NCBI GenBank assembly: GCA_963729275.1
Contig: CAVSNH010000013.1
Span: 1 to 64,000 of the forward strand
Length of the DNA: 64,000 bases
Direction of reading: 5' to 3'
Origin: CAVSNH01 sp963729275
GTDB taxonomy: Bacteria > Actinomycetota > Acidimicrobiia > Acidimicrobiales > RAAP-2
The notes below the pieces were generated by a model. That model was not told the origin of the DNA, did not search any database, and was given only the letters and a program-made list of their open reading frames with translations. Numbering within the stretch: position 1 is the stretch's first letter; the number at the start of each line of letters is the position of its first letter. This document shows, piece by piece, positions 24,885-34,375 of the stretch. The translations under genes were made by a program, and so were the position numbers.

Positions 24885-25847
24885 ATGGACAACGCTGGGG
24901 GGGAGCCGCCGACGTCGCGTCGGCGGGGGTCGGGCGTCCCGGAGCGGCAACGGCACTCCCGGCCATCCGGGGCGCCGGCGCCGGGCAATGGTGCCGACTC
25001 CCACCACACGGTGCCCCCGTACGAAGTCGGCATGTACGACTCCTACGGCGTGCAGCTCTACTACGAGATCCACGGGCACGGCCCGAAGGTGCTGATCTTC
25101 ATGCACGGCATCCTCATGGACTCGAAGATGAACCGGCGCCTGGCTGCCGATCTCGCCGCCCTCGGTCACCGGGTGGTCTTGCTCGACCTACCCGGCCACG
25201 GTATGTCAGAGAAGCCGAGGCGGGCCTCTTACCACCGCATCGACACCTACGGCCGGCACGTGGTCGCCCTCCTCGACCACCTGGGCGTCGACCAGGCCGT
25301 CATCGGGGGTGTCTCCCTCGGAGGCAACGTGAGCCTGATGGTCGCCGCCCAGAACCCGAACCGGGTAAGGGGTCTCGTCATCGAGATGCCGGTCCTCGAG
25401 TGGGCGCTGCCGGCGGCTGCCCTCACCTTCACTCCCCTGTTGTTGGGCGTGCATTTCGCCCGACCCATCCTGGAACGGACCAGCGCGTTCTTCCGGTGGT
25501 TGCCGCGCACCGGGAACGGACCGCTCGACAGCGTGGTGGGCGGCCTGTCGAACCGTCCCCGAGAGACGGCGGCGGTGCTGCACGGGATCCTGGCCGGCCC
25601 CATCGCCCCCACCGTCGGGCAGCGGGCGTCCATGGACATCCCGGCACTCGTCATCGGCCACCAGGTGGATCGGATCCATCCCTTCCACGACGCCGAGCAG
25701 CTGTCCCGCCGGCTCCCCCGGGCCGAATTGCTCCAGGCCAATTCCATCTTCGAGCTCCGAATGCGCCCCGAACGGCTGACCAGCGAAATCGACGCGTTCC
25801 TGGACCGTGTCTGGAGCGAGCCGAAGACAGCCCGCCAGGCCGGCTGA
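24885..25847 (+). CDS. Alpha/beta hydrolase fold protein
   Basis: A 320-aa hydrolase with a low-complexity N-terminal extension (about 45 residues), then a standard core: VLIFMHGILMDSK (HG oxyanion motif), VVLLDLPGHGMS, nucleophile Ser in IGGVSLGGNVSLM, Asp region IGHQVDRIHPFHDAEQL. The ATG at 24885 is five bases after the nitrilase-family stop; a TTG at 24876 overlapping that stop is also possible. Either way the two genes are coupled. Reaction unknown. Confidence 0.85.
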   Translation: MDNAGGEPPTSRRRGSGVPERQRHSRPSGAPAPGNGADSHHTVPPYEVGMYDSYGVQLYYEIHGHGPKVLIFMHGILMDSKMNRRLAADLAALGHRVVLLDLPGHGMSEKPRRASYHRIDTYGRHVVALLDHLGVDQAVIGGVSLGGNVSLMVAAQNPNRVRGLVIEMPVLEWALPAAALTFTPLLLGVHFARPILERTSAFFRWLPRTGNGPLDSVVGGLSNRPRETAAVLHGILAGPIAPTVGQRASMDIPALVIGHQVDRIHPFHDAEQLSRRLPRAELLQANSIFELRMRPERLTSEIDAFLDRVWSEPKTARQAG

Positions 25848-25912
25848 GCCTGCGCTCCCGCTCCCGCCCCACCTCGTCTCCGCCGGCACGCCGTCGGTGA
25901 CCGGGGCAGGAC

Positions 25913-26368
25913 TCAATCCTCGGGGCCCGGCCGCCGCGCCTGCTTTTGTTGGGACCTGCGGCGCTTGTCGTCCAAACGGCGCTCGACGGCCCCGCGGGAC
26001 GGTCGGGTGGGCGTGCGCGGCCGTTTGGTGACGAGGGCGTCGGCCAGGCGCTGGCGCAGTCGTTCAATGGCCTCCTCACGGTTGCGGGATTGGGAGCGGT
26101 TCCCGTCGGCCACGACGCGCACCTGCCGCCCGAATCGCTCGAGGAGACGAGCTCGCTGTCCCGGGCGAAGGGAGGGTGAGTGCTCCACGTCGAAGCGGAG
26201 CTCGACCCGCGTGCTCGCCTTGTTGGCGTGCTGGCCGCCGGGGCCACCGCTCGGGCCGAACCGGAAGGTCAGCTCCGACAGCGGGATGGCGAGGGAGCGA
26301 TTGACCCGCAGGGCCCGAGCGTCCCCGCCGGCGTCGTCCTCTTCGGCTGGGCTCCCCGGTGGACGCAC
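25913..26368 (-). CDS. arfB: Alternative ribosome-rescue factor ArfB
   Basis: A 151-aa peptidyl-tRNA hydrolase of the ArfB/YaeJ family, which frees ribosomes stalled on non-stop mRNA. The release-factor GGQ motif is in FGPSGGPGGQHANKASTRVEL (GGQ at 44-46). The basic C-terminal tail (TRPSRGAVERRLDDKRRRSQQKQARR) is what ArfB inserts into the empty mRNA channel. The start is uncertain within the first 20 acidic residues; the family core begins at RSLAIPLSEL. Convergent with the preceding hydrolase. Confidence 0.92.
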   Translation of the reverse strand: MRPPGSPAEEDDAGGDARALRVNRSLAIPLSELTFRFGPSGGPGGQHANKASTRVELRFDVEHSPSLRPGQRARLLERFGRQVRVVADGNRSQSRNREEAIERLRQRLADALVTKRPRTPTRPSRGAVERRLDDKRRRSQQKQARRPGPED

Positions 26369-26482
26369 CGTTGCCCTCCTCGGTCACATTGAGGCACCTG
26401 CAGCACTGCGCCGGCGCAGTCGGTTCGGTCGACTCGGTCGAAACCGTAGGCCGAGCCACCGGCCCACACCTACACTCACACG

Positions 26483-27277
26483 GTGCACGACGCCGGATCG
26501 CGCCCACATACGGGCACCGAGGGCCACTCCGAGGGCCAGTCCGAGGGCCGCTTCTCGGGTCAAGTGGTGCTGGTGACCGGTTCGTCCTCCGGCATCGGGG
26601 CAGCCACGGCGCGAGCCTTCGACCGGGACGGCGCCACCGTGGTCGTGAACTCGTCGTCGTCAGTGGCGGCAGGAGAAGCCGTCGCCGCTGAGCTCCGCGA
26701 CGCCAGCTACCGGCAGGCCGACATCTCCGACGAGAACCAGGCCCAAGGTCTCGTCGCCCACTGCCTCGAACGCCACGGCCGAGTCGACATCCTGGTCAAC
26801 AATGCCGGCACCACCGTGACCATCCCCCACTCCGACCTCGAGGCGGCCACCCCGGCCATCTGGCGCCGCATCCTCGACGTCAACGTGATCGGCACCTGGC
26901 AGCTCACGGTGGCCGCCGTCTCCCACCTGCGGGCATCGGGGCACGGGCAGGTGATCAACGTCTCGTCGGTGGCCGGTGAGCGTCCGCTCGGGAGCTCGAT
27001 TCCCTATGCCTGCTCCAAGGCCGCCGTCTCGCACATGACGCGCCTCCTGGCCAACGTCCTCGGCCCCGAGGTGCGGGTCAACGGGGTGGCCCCGGGGCTC
27101 ACTGACACGCCATGGACGGCAGAGTGGACCGACGTCCGTGCTTTTGTGGACGCGCAGGCGCCGTTGCGCCGGTCGGCCACTCCCGAGGACGTGAGTGAGG
27201 TGATCATGGGGTTGGCCCGATCCGAGTACGTCACCGGCGAGGTCGTGCTCGTCGACGGAGGCATCAGCCTGCGCTGA
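26483..27277 (+). CDS. Short-chain dehydrogenase/reductase (SDR)
   Basis: A 264-aa classical SDR. The NAD(P)-binding motif is TGSSSGIGAATA, NNAG is in ILVNNAGTTV, the catalytic Ser in INVSSVAGERPLG, the YxxxK in YACSKAAVSHM and a PG in VAPGLTDTPW. It ends YVTGEVVLVDGGISLR as usual for 3-oxoacyl-ACP/beta-keto reductase relatives. The GTG start leaves a 20-residue polar extension. The final 14 bp overlap the 3' end of the convergent GNAT gene. The substrate cannot be inferred. Confidence 0.9.
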   Translation: MHDAGSRPHTGTEGHSEGQSEGRFSGQVVLVTGSSSGIGAATARAFDRDGATVVVNSSSSVAAGEAVAAELRDASYRQADISDENQAQGLVAHCLERHGRVDILVNNAGTTVTIPHSDLEAATPAIWRRILDVNVIGTWQLTVAAVSHLRASGHGQVINVSSVAGERPLGSSIPYACSKAAVSHMTRLLANVLGPEVRVNGVAPGLTDTPWTAEWTDVRAFVDAQAPLRRSATPEDVSEVIMGLARSEYVTGEVVLVDGGISLR

Positions 27278-27821
27278 GCGGCCAGCGCGCCCGCGGCAGC
27301 CGCCAGATGCCGTGCGGCTCGGTGGGAAAGCTCGAAAGAACGCGGTCCTCGCTCCAGGTGAGGCCCAAGCGGGCGGCCACCCGCTGCGAGCGCACGTTCT
27401 CGGGGAGGATCACGCTCACCACCTCGTCCGCTCCGATGACCTCGAAGGCATAGGTGATGGCCCGGGCACCCGCCTCGGTGGCGTAGCCGTGGCCCCAGTG
27501 ATCGGGGTGCAGGGCCCAACCGACCTCGAGGCCGGGCCAGTCCGGCGACTCGGGACGGTGCAACCCGACGCGACCGATCATGGGCCCGCCGTCGACCTCG
27601 ACCGCCCAGTGGCCGGTACCCCGTAGCTCCCACTGTCCGAGCCAGAGGGCCATCCCGCGCCAGGCGTCAGCCCGCGAGTAGGACTCGGGCAGGCGTAGGC
27701 TGCGTCGGACCTCGGGCGCCGTCATGACGGAAAGGTAGGCGTCGAGATCGGACTCCGCGAACGGGCGAAGGGTGAGTCGATCGCTGGACAACGTGGGACA
27801 AGCAGCCATGGGGCGAGTCAA
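27264..27821 (-). CDS. GNAT family N-acetyltransferase (RimJ/RimL-like)
   Basis: A 185-aa acetyltransferase of the Acetyltransf_3 type. SDRLTLRPFAESDLDAYL is the family start, GRVGLHRPESPDWPGLEVGW the middle strands, then the acetyl-CoA pyrophosphate-binding region HPDHWGHGYATEAG and ENVRSQRVAARLGL. The GTG at 27821 gives the longest form; ATG 27809 is an alternative. Targets of this group are protein N-termini or small amines. Convergent overlap of 14 bp with the SDR gene. Confidence 0.88.
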   Translation of the reverse strand: MTRPMAACPTLSSDRLTLRPFAESDLDAYLSVMTAPEVRRSLRLPESYSRADAWRGMALWLGQWELRGTGHWAVEVDGGPMIGRVGLHRPESPDWPGLEVGWALHPDHWGHGYATEAGARAITYAFEVIGADEVVSVILPENVRSQRVAARLGLTWSEDRVLSSFPTEPHGIWRLPRARWPLSAG

Positions 27822-27875
27822 CCACCGGCGGCCACACCACGCGGGCGACGTACAACCCCTGGTCCGGCATTTCTC

Positions 27876-28478
27876 GTGATGGGCCCTCGGATCCGGCAGG
27901 CCCCGCCCATCGACTCCCGTGGCCGCCTCGTCGCTCTTCCCCGTCGCAGCCTGCCCGCCGGGCTGGCGGTCCTCCTTCTCACGTTGACGCTCACGGCCTG
28001 TGGATCAGGGCCCACGTCGGCTTCGTCCTCCACCGTCCAGGCCAGCTCGACCACGACGACCGTCGGGCCGGCAGACCCCGCCGCCGCCGTGCTCGGCGCC
28101 TACCGGGACATGTGGGCTGACTTGGTGACGGCGGCCCGCACCTCCGACTACCAATCGCCCCTTCTCTCCCAACACGCATCGGGGAACGCACTCACCATCT
28201 TCGTCCAAGGCTTGGCCAGGGATCAGCTGGCCGGCATCGTGACGAAAGGGCAGCCGGTTCTCGATCCGCGGGTCACCTCGCTGACTCCCTCGGTCGATCC
28301 GACGCATGCCACGATCGCCGATTGCTTCGACGACAGCCGTTGGGTCGAGTACAAGGTCACCGGCGGGCTGGCCAAGAACGCTCCCGGCGGCCGTCGGGCC
28401 ACCACTGCCGACCTGGTGATGAAGGACGGCGTCTGGGAGGTCACGCAGATCATCATTGGCAAGACCGGCACCTGTTGA
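27876..28478 (+). CDS. Secreted lipoprotein, function unknown
   Basis: A 200-aa protein with a long n-region, hydrophobic core (GLAVLLLTLTLTAC) and lipobox LTAC, giving a lipid-anchored exported protein. A Ser/Thr-rich linker (SSSTVQASSTTTT) leads into a globular domain resembling the NTF2-like/Mce-associated fold: AVLGAYRDMWADLV, IADCFDDSRWVEYKV and VMKDGVWEVTQI. The NTF2-like reading is inference. Convergent with the KdpD-N gene, with a 13-bp gap. Confidence 0.75.
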   Translation: MMGPRIRQAPPIDSRGRLVALPRRSLPAGLAVLLLTLTLTACGSGPTSASSSTVQASSTTTTVGPADPAAAVLGAYRDMWADLVTAARTSDYQSPLLSQHASGNALTIFVQGLARDQLAGIVTKGQPVLDPRVTSLTPSVDPTHATIADCFDDSRWVEYKVTGGLAKNAPGGRRATTADLVMKDGVWEVTQIIIGKTGTC

Positions 28479-28491
28479 CCACAAGCGGCCC

Positions 28492-29691
28492 CTAGAGCTC
28501 GTCGGCTTCCTCGGGGCTCTCGGCGAATTCGAGGTTGGCGTCCCGCCTGGCGATGATGTGGACATCGATGTGGGCGGCGGCAGCCAGTCTCGAGATCTTC
28601 CGGACGGTGGAGCCTCCTCCCATGGACTCCTGCCACCGGCTACGGCCACTCGATCCCACCACGATCTGGGTGACGTGGCCCTGGCGAGCGAACTCGATGA
28701 GAGCGTGAGCGGGATCGTCACCGTGAACCTCGTGCCATTCGGCACCGACGTCGGTGGCGACCTGTTGCACCGCGTCCATCCAACCTTCAGGGTCCTTTCG
28801 ACTCGATTTGGCGGTCGCCACCGTGACCACCTGCAGGTCACCCTTCACACGCTTGGCCAGCCTCGAGGCCCGTCGAATGATGGCGTCGGTTCCGGGCGCG
28901 GTGGTCACCCCGACCAAGATCCGCTCATGGGTATCCCAGACACCGCCACTCTGTTGACGACGTAGATACTCGAGGAGCTGATCCTCGGTTTCGTCGGCGA
29001 GATACCGGAGGGCGAGCTCCCGCAGAGCAGTCAGGTTGTCGACGCGGAAGTAATGGGCCAGCGCCTCGGGCACCCGTTCGGGCGGGTAGATGTTGCCGTG
29101 CAACATCCGGCGCCGCAGCTGTTCGGGGGACGAGTCCACCAGCTCGATCTGGTCGGCCTTCCGGACCAGCCAGTCGGGAACCCGTTCGCGGATGGGCACC
29201 TCGATGATTCGCTCCACGGCATCGGCCAGGCTTTCAAGGTGCTGGATGTTGACGGTGGTGATGACGTCGATGTCAGCGTCGAGGAGTTCGACCACGTCCT
29301 CCCAGCGCTTCGGGTGCCGACCTGAGCCGGGCACGTTGGTATGGGCCAGCTCGTCGACAAGAACGACCTGCGGGTGCCGTTCGAGCACGGCATCCAAGTC
29401 CAATTCCTCGAATTGGGTTCCTCGGTACTCGACGACCCTGCGGCGGACGACCTCAAGGTCGTCGATCAGCTCCTCGGTGGCCCGCCGGCCATGGCACTCG
29501 ACGAAACCGATGGCGACATCAGCCCCTCGCCGTTTGCGACGGCGACCCTCGTCGAGCATGGCGAACGTCTTGCCCACCCCAGGGGCTGCACCGATGTAGA
29601 TGCGGAACCGTCCGGCGGGTTCGACCGACCCGTCCTCCGACCGGTCCCCTTCCGCTCCACCCGCGTCCGGAACCTGTGACGTCGAGCTCAT
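28492..29691 (-). CDS. Stand-alone KdpD N-terminal/USP protein
   Basis: A 399-aa protein consisting only of the cytoplasmic input half of KdpD. The KdpD domain has Walker A GAAPGVGKTFAML (about 33-45), a KdpD-type Walker B VVLVDELAHTNVPGS, and the conserved HGNIYPPERV segment. A universal-stress-protein domain follows (RILVGVTTAPGTDAIIRRAS … VGSSGRSRWQESMGGGSTV). There are no membrane segments, no GAF and no histidine kinase. It lies 159 bp after kdpC on the same strand, so it belongs to the kdpFABC operon. Truncated KdpD proteins are known in some cyanobacteria and Firmicutes; here it may modulate the full KdpD encoded nearby. Confidence 0.9.
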   Translation of the reverse strand: MSSTSQVPDAGGAEGDRSEDGSVEPAGRFRIYIGAAPGVGKTFAMLDEGRRRKRRGADVAIGFVECHGRRATEELIDDLEVVRRRVVEYRGTQFEELDLDAVLERHPQVVLVDELAHTNVPGSGRHPKRWEDVVELLDADIDVITTVNIQHLESLADAVERIIEVPIRERVPDWLVRKADQIELVDSSPEQLRRRMLHGNIYPPERVPEALAHYFRVDNLTALRELALRYLADETEDQLLEYLRRQQSGGVWDTHERILVGVTTAPGTDAIIRRASRLAKRVKGDLQVVTVATAKSSRKDPEGWMDAVQQVATDVGAEWHEVHGDDPAHALIEFARQGHVTQIVVGSSGRSRWQESMGGGSTVRKISRLAAAAHIDVHIIARRDANLEFAESPEEADEL

Positions 29692-29850
29692 CGGCTACCG
29701 ATCATGACCACCGATCTGCTCTACGCACGGATCCGGACAAGGGGCCCTAGGGTCTCGCTCCGGCCACCCGCCAGGCTGAGCCAGTTCGAGATCTGTCATT
29801 GCCCGCCATCACTCGCCTCGGGAGCGGCGTTCTCCCAGCTCTTCGGCCCT

Positions 29851-30495
29851 TCACCGCAGTTTGGCCAGAGCCTGGTTGAGCTGCAAGACGTCGATGTAAC
29901 TACTCCCGAGAAAGCCCCACTGGGCGCCGTTGTTCTCGCGGGCGATGAGTGATCGGAGGGTGGCAGGAGAAAGCCCAGTTGCCTTGGACACCATTGGTAT
30001 TTGGGCCAGCGCGTCAGCCGCGCTGATATCGGGGTCGTAGCCGCTGCCCGAAGTGGTGACCAGGTCGGGAGTTGGGTTCACCCCCCGCGCGTGCCAGTAG
30101 GCGACCAGTTCCTTGGTGTTGTCCAACAGCACCTTCGAGCGGGGACCCAGGCTAGTCCCACCGGACTCGCCAGAGTTCAAGACTCCGGGCTTTCCCGGGA
30201 TGTTGTTGGCCTCGAGCGGGTTGTCTCCCCCGGCGGCTACCGGCTTCAACGATCCTGCGTAGGGGCCGAGGGCATCGGGCCGACCCTGGAAGACGCAACT
30301 TCCGAGCGGATGACCGGGGCACTTGGCCTGCGACCAATTCTGGCCGATGAGGGTGGAGCCGTTGGCGGTGAGGGAGCCGTTGGCCTGGTGCTTGAAGAAC
30401 AGCTGGGAGACACCGGTCCCGGCGTAGGCGTAGGCAAAGGTCAGGACCAGCGCCACAGCGGCCAGTACCACCGACCGGCGGAGATGAACGAGCAT
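29851..30495 (-). CDS. kdpC: Potassium-transporting ATPase subunit KdpC
   Basis: A 214-aa single-pass subunit of the KdpFABC high-affinity K+ pump; it stabilises the complex and helps ATP binding by KdpB. The N-terminal TM segment (SVVLAAVALVLTFAYAYAGT) is followed by an extracytoplasmic domain with the family motifs SQAKCPGHPLGSCVFQGRPD, PVAAGGDNPLEANN, VTTSGSGYDPDISAADALAQ and NGAQWGFLGSSYIDVLQLN. The ATG at 30495 gives the family N-terminus; the frame runs 51 codons further upstream but overlaps kdpB. The gap after kdpB is 13 bp. Confidence 0.96.
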   Translation of the reverse strand: MLVHLRRSVVLAAVALVLTFAYAYAGTGVSQLFFKHQANGSLTANGSTLIGQNWSQAKCPGHPLGSCVFQGRPDALGPYAGSLKPVAAGGDNPLEANNIPGKPGVLNSGESGGTSLGPRSKVLLDNTKELVAYWHARGVNPTPDLVTTSGSGYDPDISAADALAQIPMVSKATGLSPATLRSLIARENNGAQWGFLGSSYIDVLQLNQALAKLR

Positions 30496-30508
30496 CAGTT
30501 GGTCTCCA

Positions 30509-32596
30509 TCAGTAGGCGTGCAACGCGACGAGGATGAGGTCGATGAGCTTGATGAAGATGAAGGGCACGATGATGCCGCCCACGCCGTAGATCCAGACGT
30601 TCCGACGGAGGATGGCCGCTGAGCTGGCTGCGCGGAATTTGACCCCACGTAGGGCCAGCGGGATGAGGGCCACGATGACGAGTGCGTTGAAGATGACCGC
30701 AGAGAGCACCGCGCTCTGAGGGCTGTGCAGCTTCATGATGTTGAGCGCATTGAGCTGCGGGTAGGTGGCGACGAAGAGGGCAGGGATGATGGCGAAGTAC
30801 TTGGCCACGTCGTTGGCGATGGAGAAGGTGGTCAGCGAGCCGCGGGTGATGAGAAGCTGCTTCCCGATCTCCACGACATCGATGAGCTTGGTCGGGTTGG
30901 AGTCGAGGTCAACCATGTTCCCGGCTTCCTTGGCGGCGGTCGTCCCGGTGTTCATGGCTACACCGACATCGGCCTGGGCCAGAGCGGGGGCGTCATTGGT
31001 GCCGTCGCCGGTCATGGCGATCAGCTTTCCGCCCTCCTGCTCCGACTTGATAAGGGCCATCTTGGCTTCGGGGGTGGCCTCAGCCAGGAAATCGTCGACG
31101 CCGGCCTCCTGGGCGATGGCGGCAGCCGTGAGCGGGTTGTCGCCGGTGATCATCACCGTGCGGATGCCCATCCGGCGCATCTCGTCGAACTTCTCGCGGA
31201 TGCCCTGCTTGACCACATCCTTGAGCTCGATGACTCCGAGGATCTCCGGCCCGTCGGCTACCACCAACGGAGTCGAGCCGGCCCGGGAAATGCGCTCGAC
31301 GAGGACGTCGAGGTCCGCGGGGATGGTCCCGCCGTTGTCTGACACCCACCGCTTGACCGAGTCGCTCGCACCCTTGCGAATCTGGCGGTGGTCGAGATTC
31401 AATCCGGACATACGGGTGGTGGCGGAGAATGGGACGAACTCGTGGTCGCCCTCGAGGTCGCGCTCGCGGATGTTAAAACGCTCCTTGGCCAAGACCACGA
31501 TGGAGCGGCCCTCGGGGGTCTCATCCGCCAAGGAGGCGAGCTGGGCAGCGTCGGCCACCTCCTCCTCAGTATGGCCAGCGACGGGGAAGAAGTCCGAGGC
31601 CATGCGGTTGCCGAGCGTGATCGTGCCCGTCTTGTCCAAAAGGAGCGTCTGCACATCGCCGGCCGCTTCCACCGCGCGGCCGCTCATGGCCAGCACATTG
31701 CGCTGGACCAGTCGGTCCATGCCGGCGATGCCGATGGCCGAGAGGAGTGCGCCGATGGTGGTCGGGATGAGACATACCAACAGCGAGATCAGGATGACCA
31801 CCGAGACGGATGAGCCCAGGTAATGGCCGAAGGCCTGCAATGAGACCACCACGGGTATGAAGATGATGGTAAGGACGGCCAGCAATATGGTGAGGGCGAT
31901 CTCGTTGGGGGTCTTCTGGCGGTTGGCCCCCTCGACCAGCGCGATCATCCGGTCGAGGAAGGTCTGACCGCGCTCGGCGGTGATCTGCACCACGATGCGG
32001 TCGGACAGCACCTTGGTCCCACCGGTCACGGCCGAGCGGTCGCCCCCCGACTCGCGGATAACCGGTGCCGACTCGCCGGTGATTGCCGACTCGTCGACCG
32101 AGGCGATGCCCTCGGTGATCTCGCCGTCGGAAGGGATGAGGTCCCCCGCCTCGCAGACCACGATGTCCCCCCTGGTCAACGAAGCCGCCGGCACCAGCTC
32201 CTCGGTTCCGTCCGGCAGGAGCCGCCGGGCCTCTGTCTCCGATCGCATGCGCCGCAGCGTGTCGGCCTGGGCCTTGCCCCGGCCCTCGGCCATGGCCTCA
32301 GCGAAGTTGGCGAAGATGACCGTCAGGAAGAGCCAGATGGTGATGGACCAGGTGAAGATGCCCGGATGGGCGATGGCCTCGATGAAGGTGATCACGGTGC
32401 CGACCAGGACCACGAACATGACCGGGTTCCTGATCTCGAGCGCCGGGTTGAGCTTCTTGAACGAGTCGACCAGCGCCTGACGCAGGATGGGGCCGTCGAA
32501 GAGGCTCTTGGCCTCGGCCACTCCGTGGGCCTGGGTTATCGGCCCCTTCGGTCCCTGCTGATCCGCGGGATCCGGCTGAATGGAGGTGACCGTCAT
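30509..32596 (-). CDS. kdpB: Potassium-transporting P-type ATPase subunit KdpB
   Basis: A 695-aa P-type ATPase, the energising subunit. The actuator TGES lies at 173-176, the TM4 motif CLIPTTIGALL at 275-285, and the phosphorylation motif DKTGT with Asp321. Also visible are the KdpB nucleotide-binding residues (KGASDSVKRW), MITGDNPLTAAAIAQEAGVDDFLAEATPEAK and TGDGTNDAPALAQADVGVAMN. Length and motifs match intact KdpB. Its ATG overlaps the kdpA stop by one base, showing tight coupling. Ser162-type inhibitory phosphorylation in E. coli lies in TGES, which is conserved here. Confidence 0.98.
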   Translation of the reverse strand: MTVTSIQPDPADQQGPKGPITQAHGVAEAKSLFDGPILRQALVDSFKKLNPALEIRNPVMFVVLVGTVITFIEAIAHPGIFTWSITIWLFLTVIFANFAEAMAEGRGKAQADTLRRMRSETEARRLLPDGTEELVPAASLTRGDIVVCEAGDLIPSDGEITEGIASVDESAITGESAPVIRESGGDRSAVTGGTKVLSDRIVVQITAERGQTFLDRMIALVEGANRQKTPNEIALTILLAVLTIIFIPVVVSLQAFGHYLGSSVSVVILISLLVCLIPTTIGALLSAIGIAGMDRLVQRNVLAMSGRAVEAAGDVQTLLLDKTGTITLGNRMASDFFPVAGHTEEEVADAAQLASLADETPEGRSIVVLAKERFNIRERDLEGDHEFVPFSATTRMSGLNLDHRQIRKGASDSVKRWVSDNGGTIPADLDVLVERISRAGSTPLVVADGPEILGVIELKDVVKQGIREKFDEMRRMGIRTVMITGDNPLTAAAIAQEAGVDDFLAEATPEAKMALIKSEQEGGKLIAMTGDGTNDAPALAQADVGVAMNTGTTAAKEAGNMVDLDSNPTKLIDVVEIGKQLLITRGSLTTFSIANDVAKYFAIIPALFVATYPQLNALNIMKLHSPQSAVLSAVIFNALVIVALIPLALRGVKFRAASSAAILRRNVWIYGVGGIIVPFIFIKLIDLILVALHAY

Positions 32597-34284
32597 CAGA
32601 AGAACTTTCCGTGACTGAGCTGCTCGACGATCGGGCCGAGCGATACGGCCGGGAAGAACGTCAATCCGCCGATGATCACGATCACACCGATAGTGAGGCC
32701 GACGAACATCCCGTTGTCGGTGCGGAAGGTGCCGAGGGATTCGGGAACGACGTTCTTGGACGCCAGGACTCCGCCGAGGGCCAGCGCGGGGATCATGATG
32801 CCAACCCGGCCGATGAGCATGTCGATGGCGCCGACGATGTTGTAGAACGCGGTGTTCCCAGTCAGTCCGTCGAACGCCGACCCGTTGTTGTTCCCCTGCG
32901 AGGTGAGCCCGTAGAGGATCTCGGTGAACCCGTGAGGACCACTGTTGAGCGGGCCCGCCCGGCCAGCATGGATCGAGACGGCGATGGCAGTCAGGATGAG
33001 CACGATGAGGGGCATGACCAAGGCCCCGAGCCCGGCAAGCTTGACCTCTTTGGCCTGGATCTTCTTCCCCAGGTACTCGGGCGTTCGCCCGATCATGAGG
33101 CCACCGATGAACACAGCGATGATGGCGTAAATCAGGATGGTGTACAAGCCGCTCCCACTTCCACCGGGAGTGACCTCGCCCAGCATCATTCCGGTCAACA
33201 GTCCCATGCCGCCGATGGGAGTGAACTGGTCGTAGGAGCCGTCAGCCGAGCCGGTCGACGTGTTGGTCGACGCCACACCGAACAGAGCGGTGGTGGTGTC
33301 GCCAAAGCGAACTTCCTTGCCCTCGGTGTTGCCCACCGTCGAGTGCACCCCGGCGGCAGCCACGGCAGGATTTTGCTGATGTTCTGCGTAACTGGTGTAG
33401 CCCACCCACACGCCGAAGATGATCACCATGGCGGCGAGCAGGGCGGCACCATGGCGGATGCTCCCGACCATCTTCCCGAAGGTGTAGGTGAGAGCGAATG
33501 GGATGGCCAACAGCAGGTAGATGGAGAGCCAGTTAGTCAATCCGGTCGGGTTCTCGAAGGTCGTCGCCGAATTGGCGTTGAGGAATCCGCCGCCGTTGTT
33601 GCCCAGCTGCTTGATGGACTCCATGAAGCCGATAGGTCCTCGGGCGATGACCTGGGTGACCCCGTTCAGGACGTCGTGGATGCTGGCCGTGCCGGCCAGG
33701 GTCTGCACAGCTCCCTGGCCGACGAAGATGATCCCGCCGACGAAGGCGATCGGGATCACGATGTAGAGAAGCCCGCGGGTCATGTCGACCCAGAAGTTCC
33801 CGATGGTGGGGGAATTGCGCCGAGAGAAGCCCCGGACCATGGCGATGGCAACGGCGATGCCGATCACGGGGCTCAGGAACTGCTCGAGTGTGAGCGCGCC
33901 GATCTGCGAGAAGTACGACATCGTCGTCTCGCCGCCGTAGTTCTGCCAGTTGGTGTTGGTCATGAATGACGAGGCGGTGTTGAAGCTCAGCGCCGGACCG
34001 ACGGCTCCGAGGTGTTGCGGGTTGAGGGGGAGGGACCCCTGGATGCGGATGAGCAGGTAGGTGATCCCAATGGCCACGGCCGAGAAGATCACCATCGAGG
34101 CCGCGTAGCGCTTCCAGTTCTGCTCTTGTTCGGGGCTGGTCCCGAGCAGGCGGTACACCGGTCGTTCGGCCCAACCGAGGAAGTGGACCCGCCCTTCGAA
34201 GACAGAGGCCATATAGGACCCGAGGTATCGCCAAGTCAGGCCCAGTGCGACGACCAGGGTGACGATCGTCCAGGTGAAGCCCAC
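32596..34284 (-). CDS. kdpA: Potassium-transporting ATPase subunit KdpA
   Basis: A 562-aa K+-channel-like subunit with about ten TM helices derived from the SKT (Trk/Ktr) fold. Four selectivity-filter regions are visible, such as NTASSFMTNTNWQNYGGE, GNNGGGFLNANSATTFENPTGLTN, FTPIGGMGLLTGMMLGEVTPGGSGSGLY and GLTSQGNNNGSAFDGLTGNT. The GTG at 34284 starts one base after the kdpF stop, so kdpF and kdpA are translationally linked. Intact compared with the roughly 550-600 aa family norm. Confidence 0.98.
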   Translation of the reverse strand: MGFTWTIVTLVVALGLTWRYLGSYMASVFEGRVHFLGWAERPVYRLLGTSPEQEQNWKRYAASMVIFSAVAIGITYLLIRIQGSLPLNPQHLGAVGPALSFNTASSFMTNTNWQNYGGETTMSYFSQIGALTLEQFLSPVIGIAVAIAMVRGFSRRNSPTIGNFWVDMTRGLLYIVIPIAFVGGIIFVGQGAVQTLAGTASIHDVLNGVTQVIARGPIGFMESIKQLGNNGGGFLNANSATTFENPTGLTNWLSIYLLLAIPFALTYTFGKMVGSIRHGAALLAAMVIIFGVWVGYTSYAEHQQNPAVAAAGVHSTVGNTEGKEVRFGDTTTALFGVASTNTSTGSADGSYDQFTPIGGMGLLTGMMLGEVTPGGSGSGLYTILIYAIIAVFIGGLMIGRTPEYLGKKIQAKEVKLAGLGALVMPLIVLILTAIAVSIHAGRAGPLNSGPHGFTEILYGLTSQGNNNGSAFDGLTGNTAFYNIVGAIDMLIGRVGIMIPALALGGVLASKNVVPESLGTFRTDNGMFVGLTIGVIVIIGGLTFFPAVSLGPIVEQLSHGKFF

Positions 34285-34285
34285 C

Positions 34286-34375
34286 TCAGAACTTCTCGGG
34301 CTTGAACATGGCCACGCCGAGGTAGATGAACATGACTATGGAGACGCCCAGGAGAACGCCTTGAGTCCAGGTCAT
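34286..34375 (-). CDS. kdpF: KdpF small membrane subunit (29 aa)
   Basis: A 29-residue single-TM peptide, MTWTQGVLLGVSIV…FKPEKF. The C-terminal KPEKF is the hallmark of KdpF, which sits at the interface of KdpA and KdpB and stabilises the pump. The ATG overlaps the stop of the upstream 27-aa peptide in the arrangement ATGA, and its stop lies one base before the kdpA GTG. Confidence 0.9.
   Translation of the reverse strand: MTWTQGVLLGVSIVMFIYLGVAMFKPEKF

Noticed and set aside
28492..29691. Frameshifted full-length kdpD
   Set aside because: The frame closes cleanly after the USP domain and the following sequence encodes no kinase on that strand; it is a short gene, not a broken one.
32611..33969. 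452-aa plus-strand frame opposite kdpA
   Set aside because: Very acidic mirror of kdpA codons; kdpA has all family motifs.
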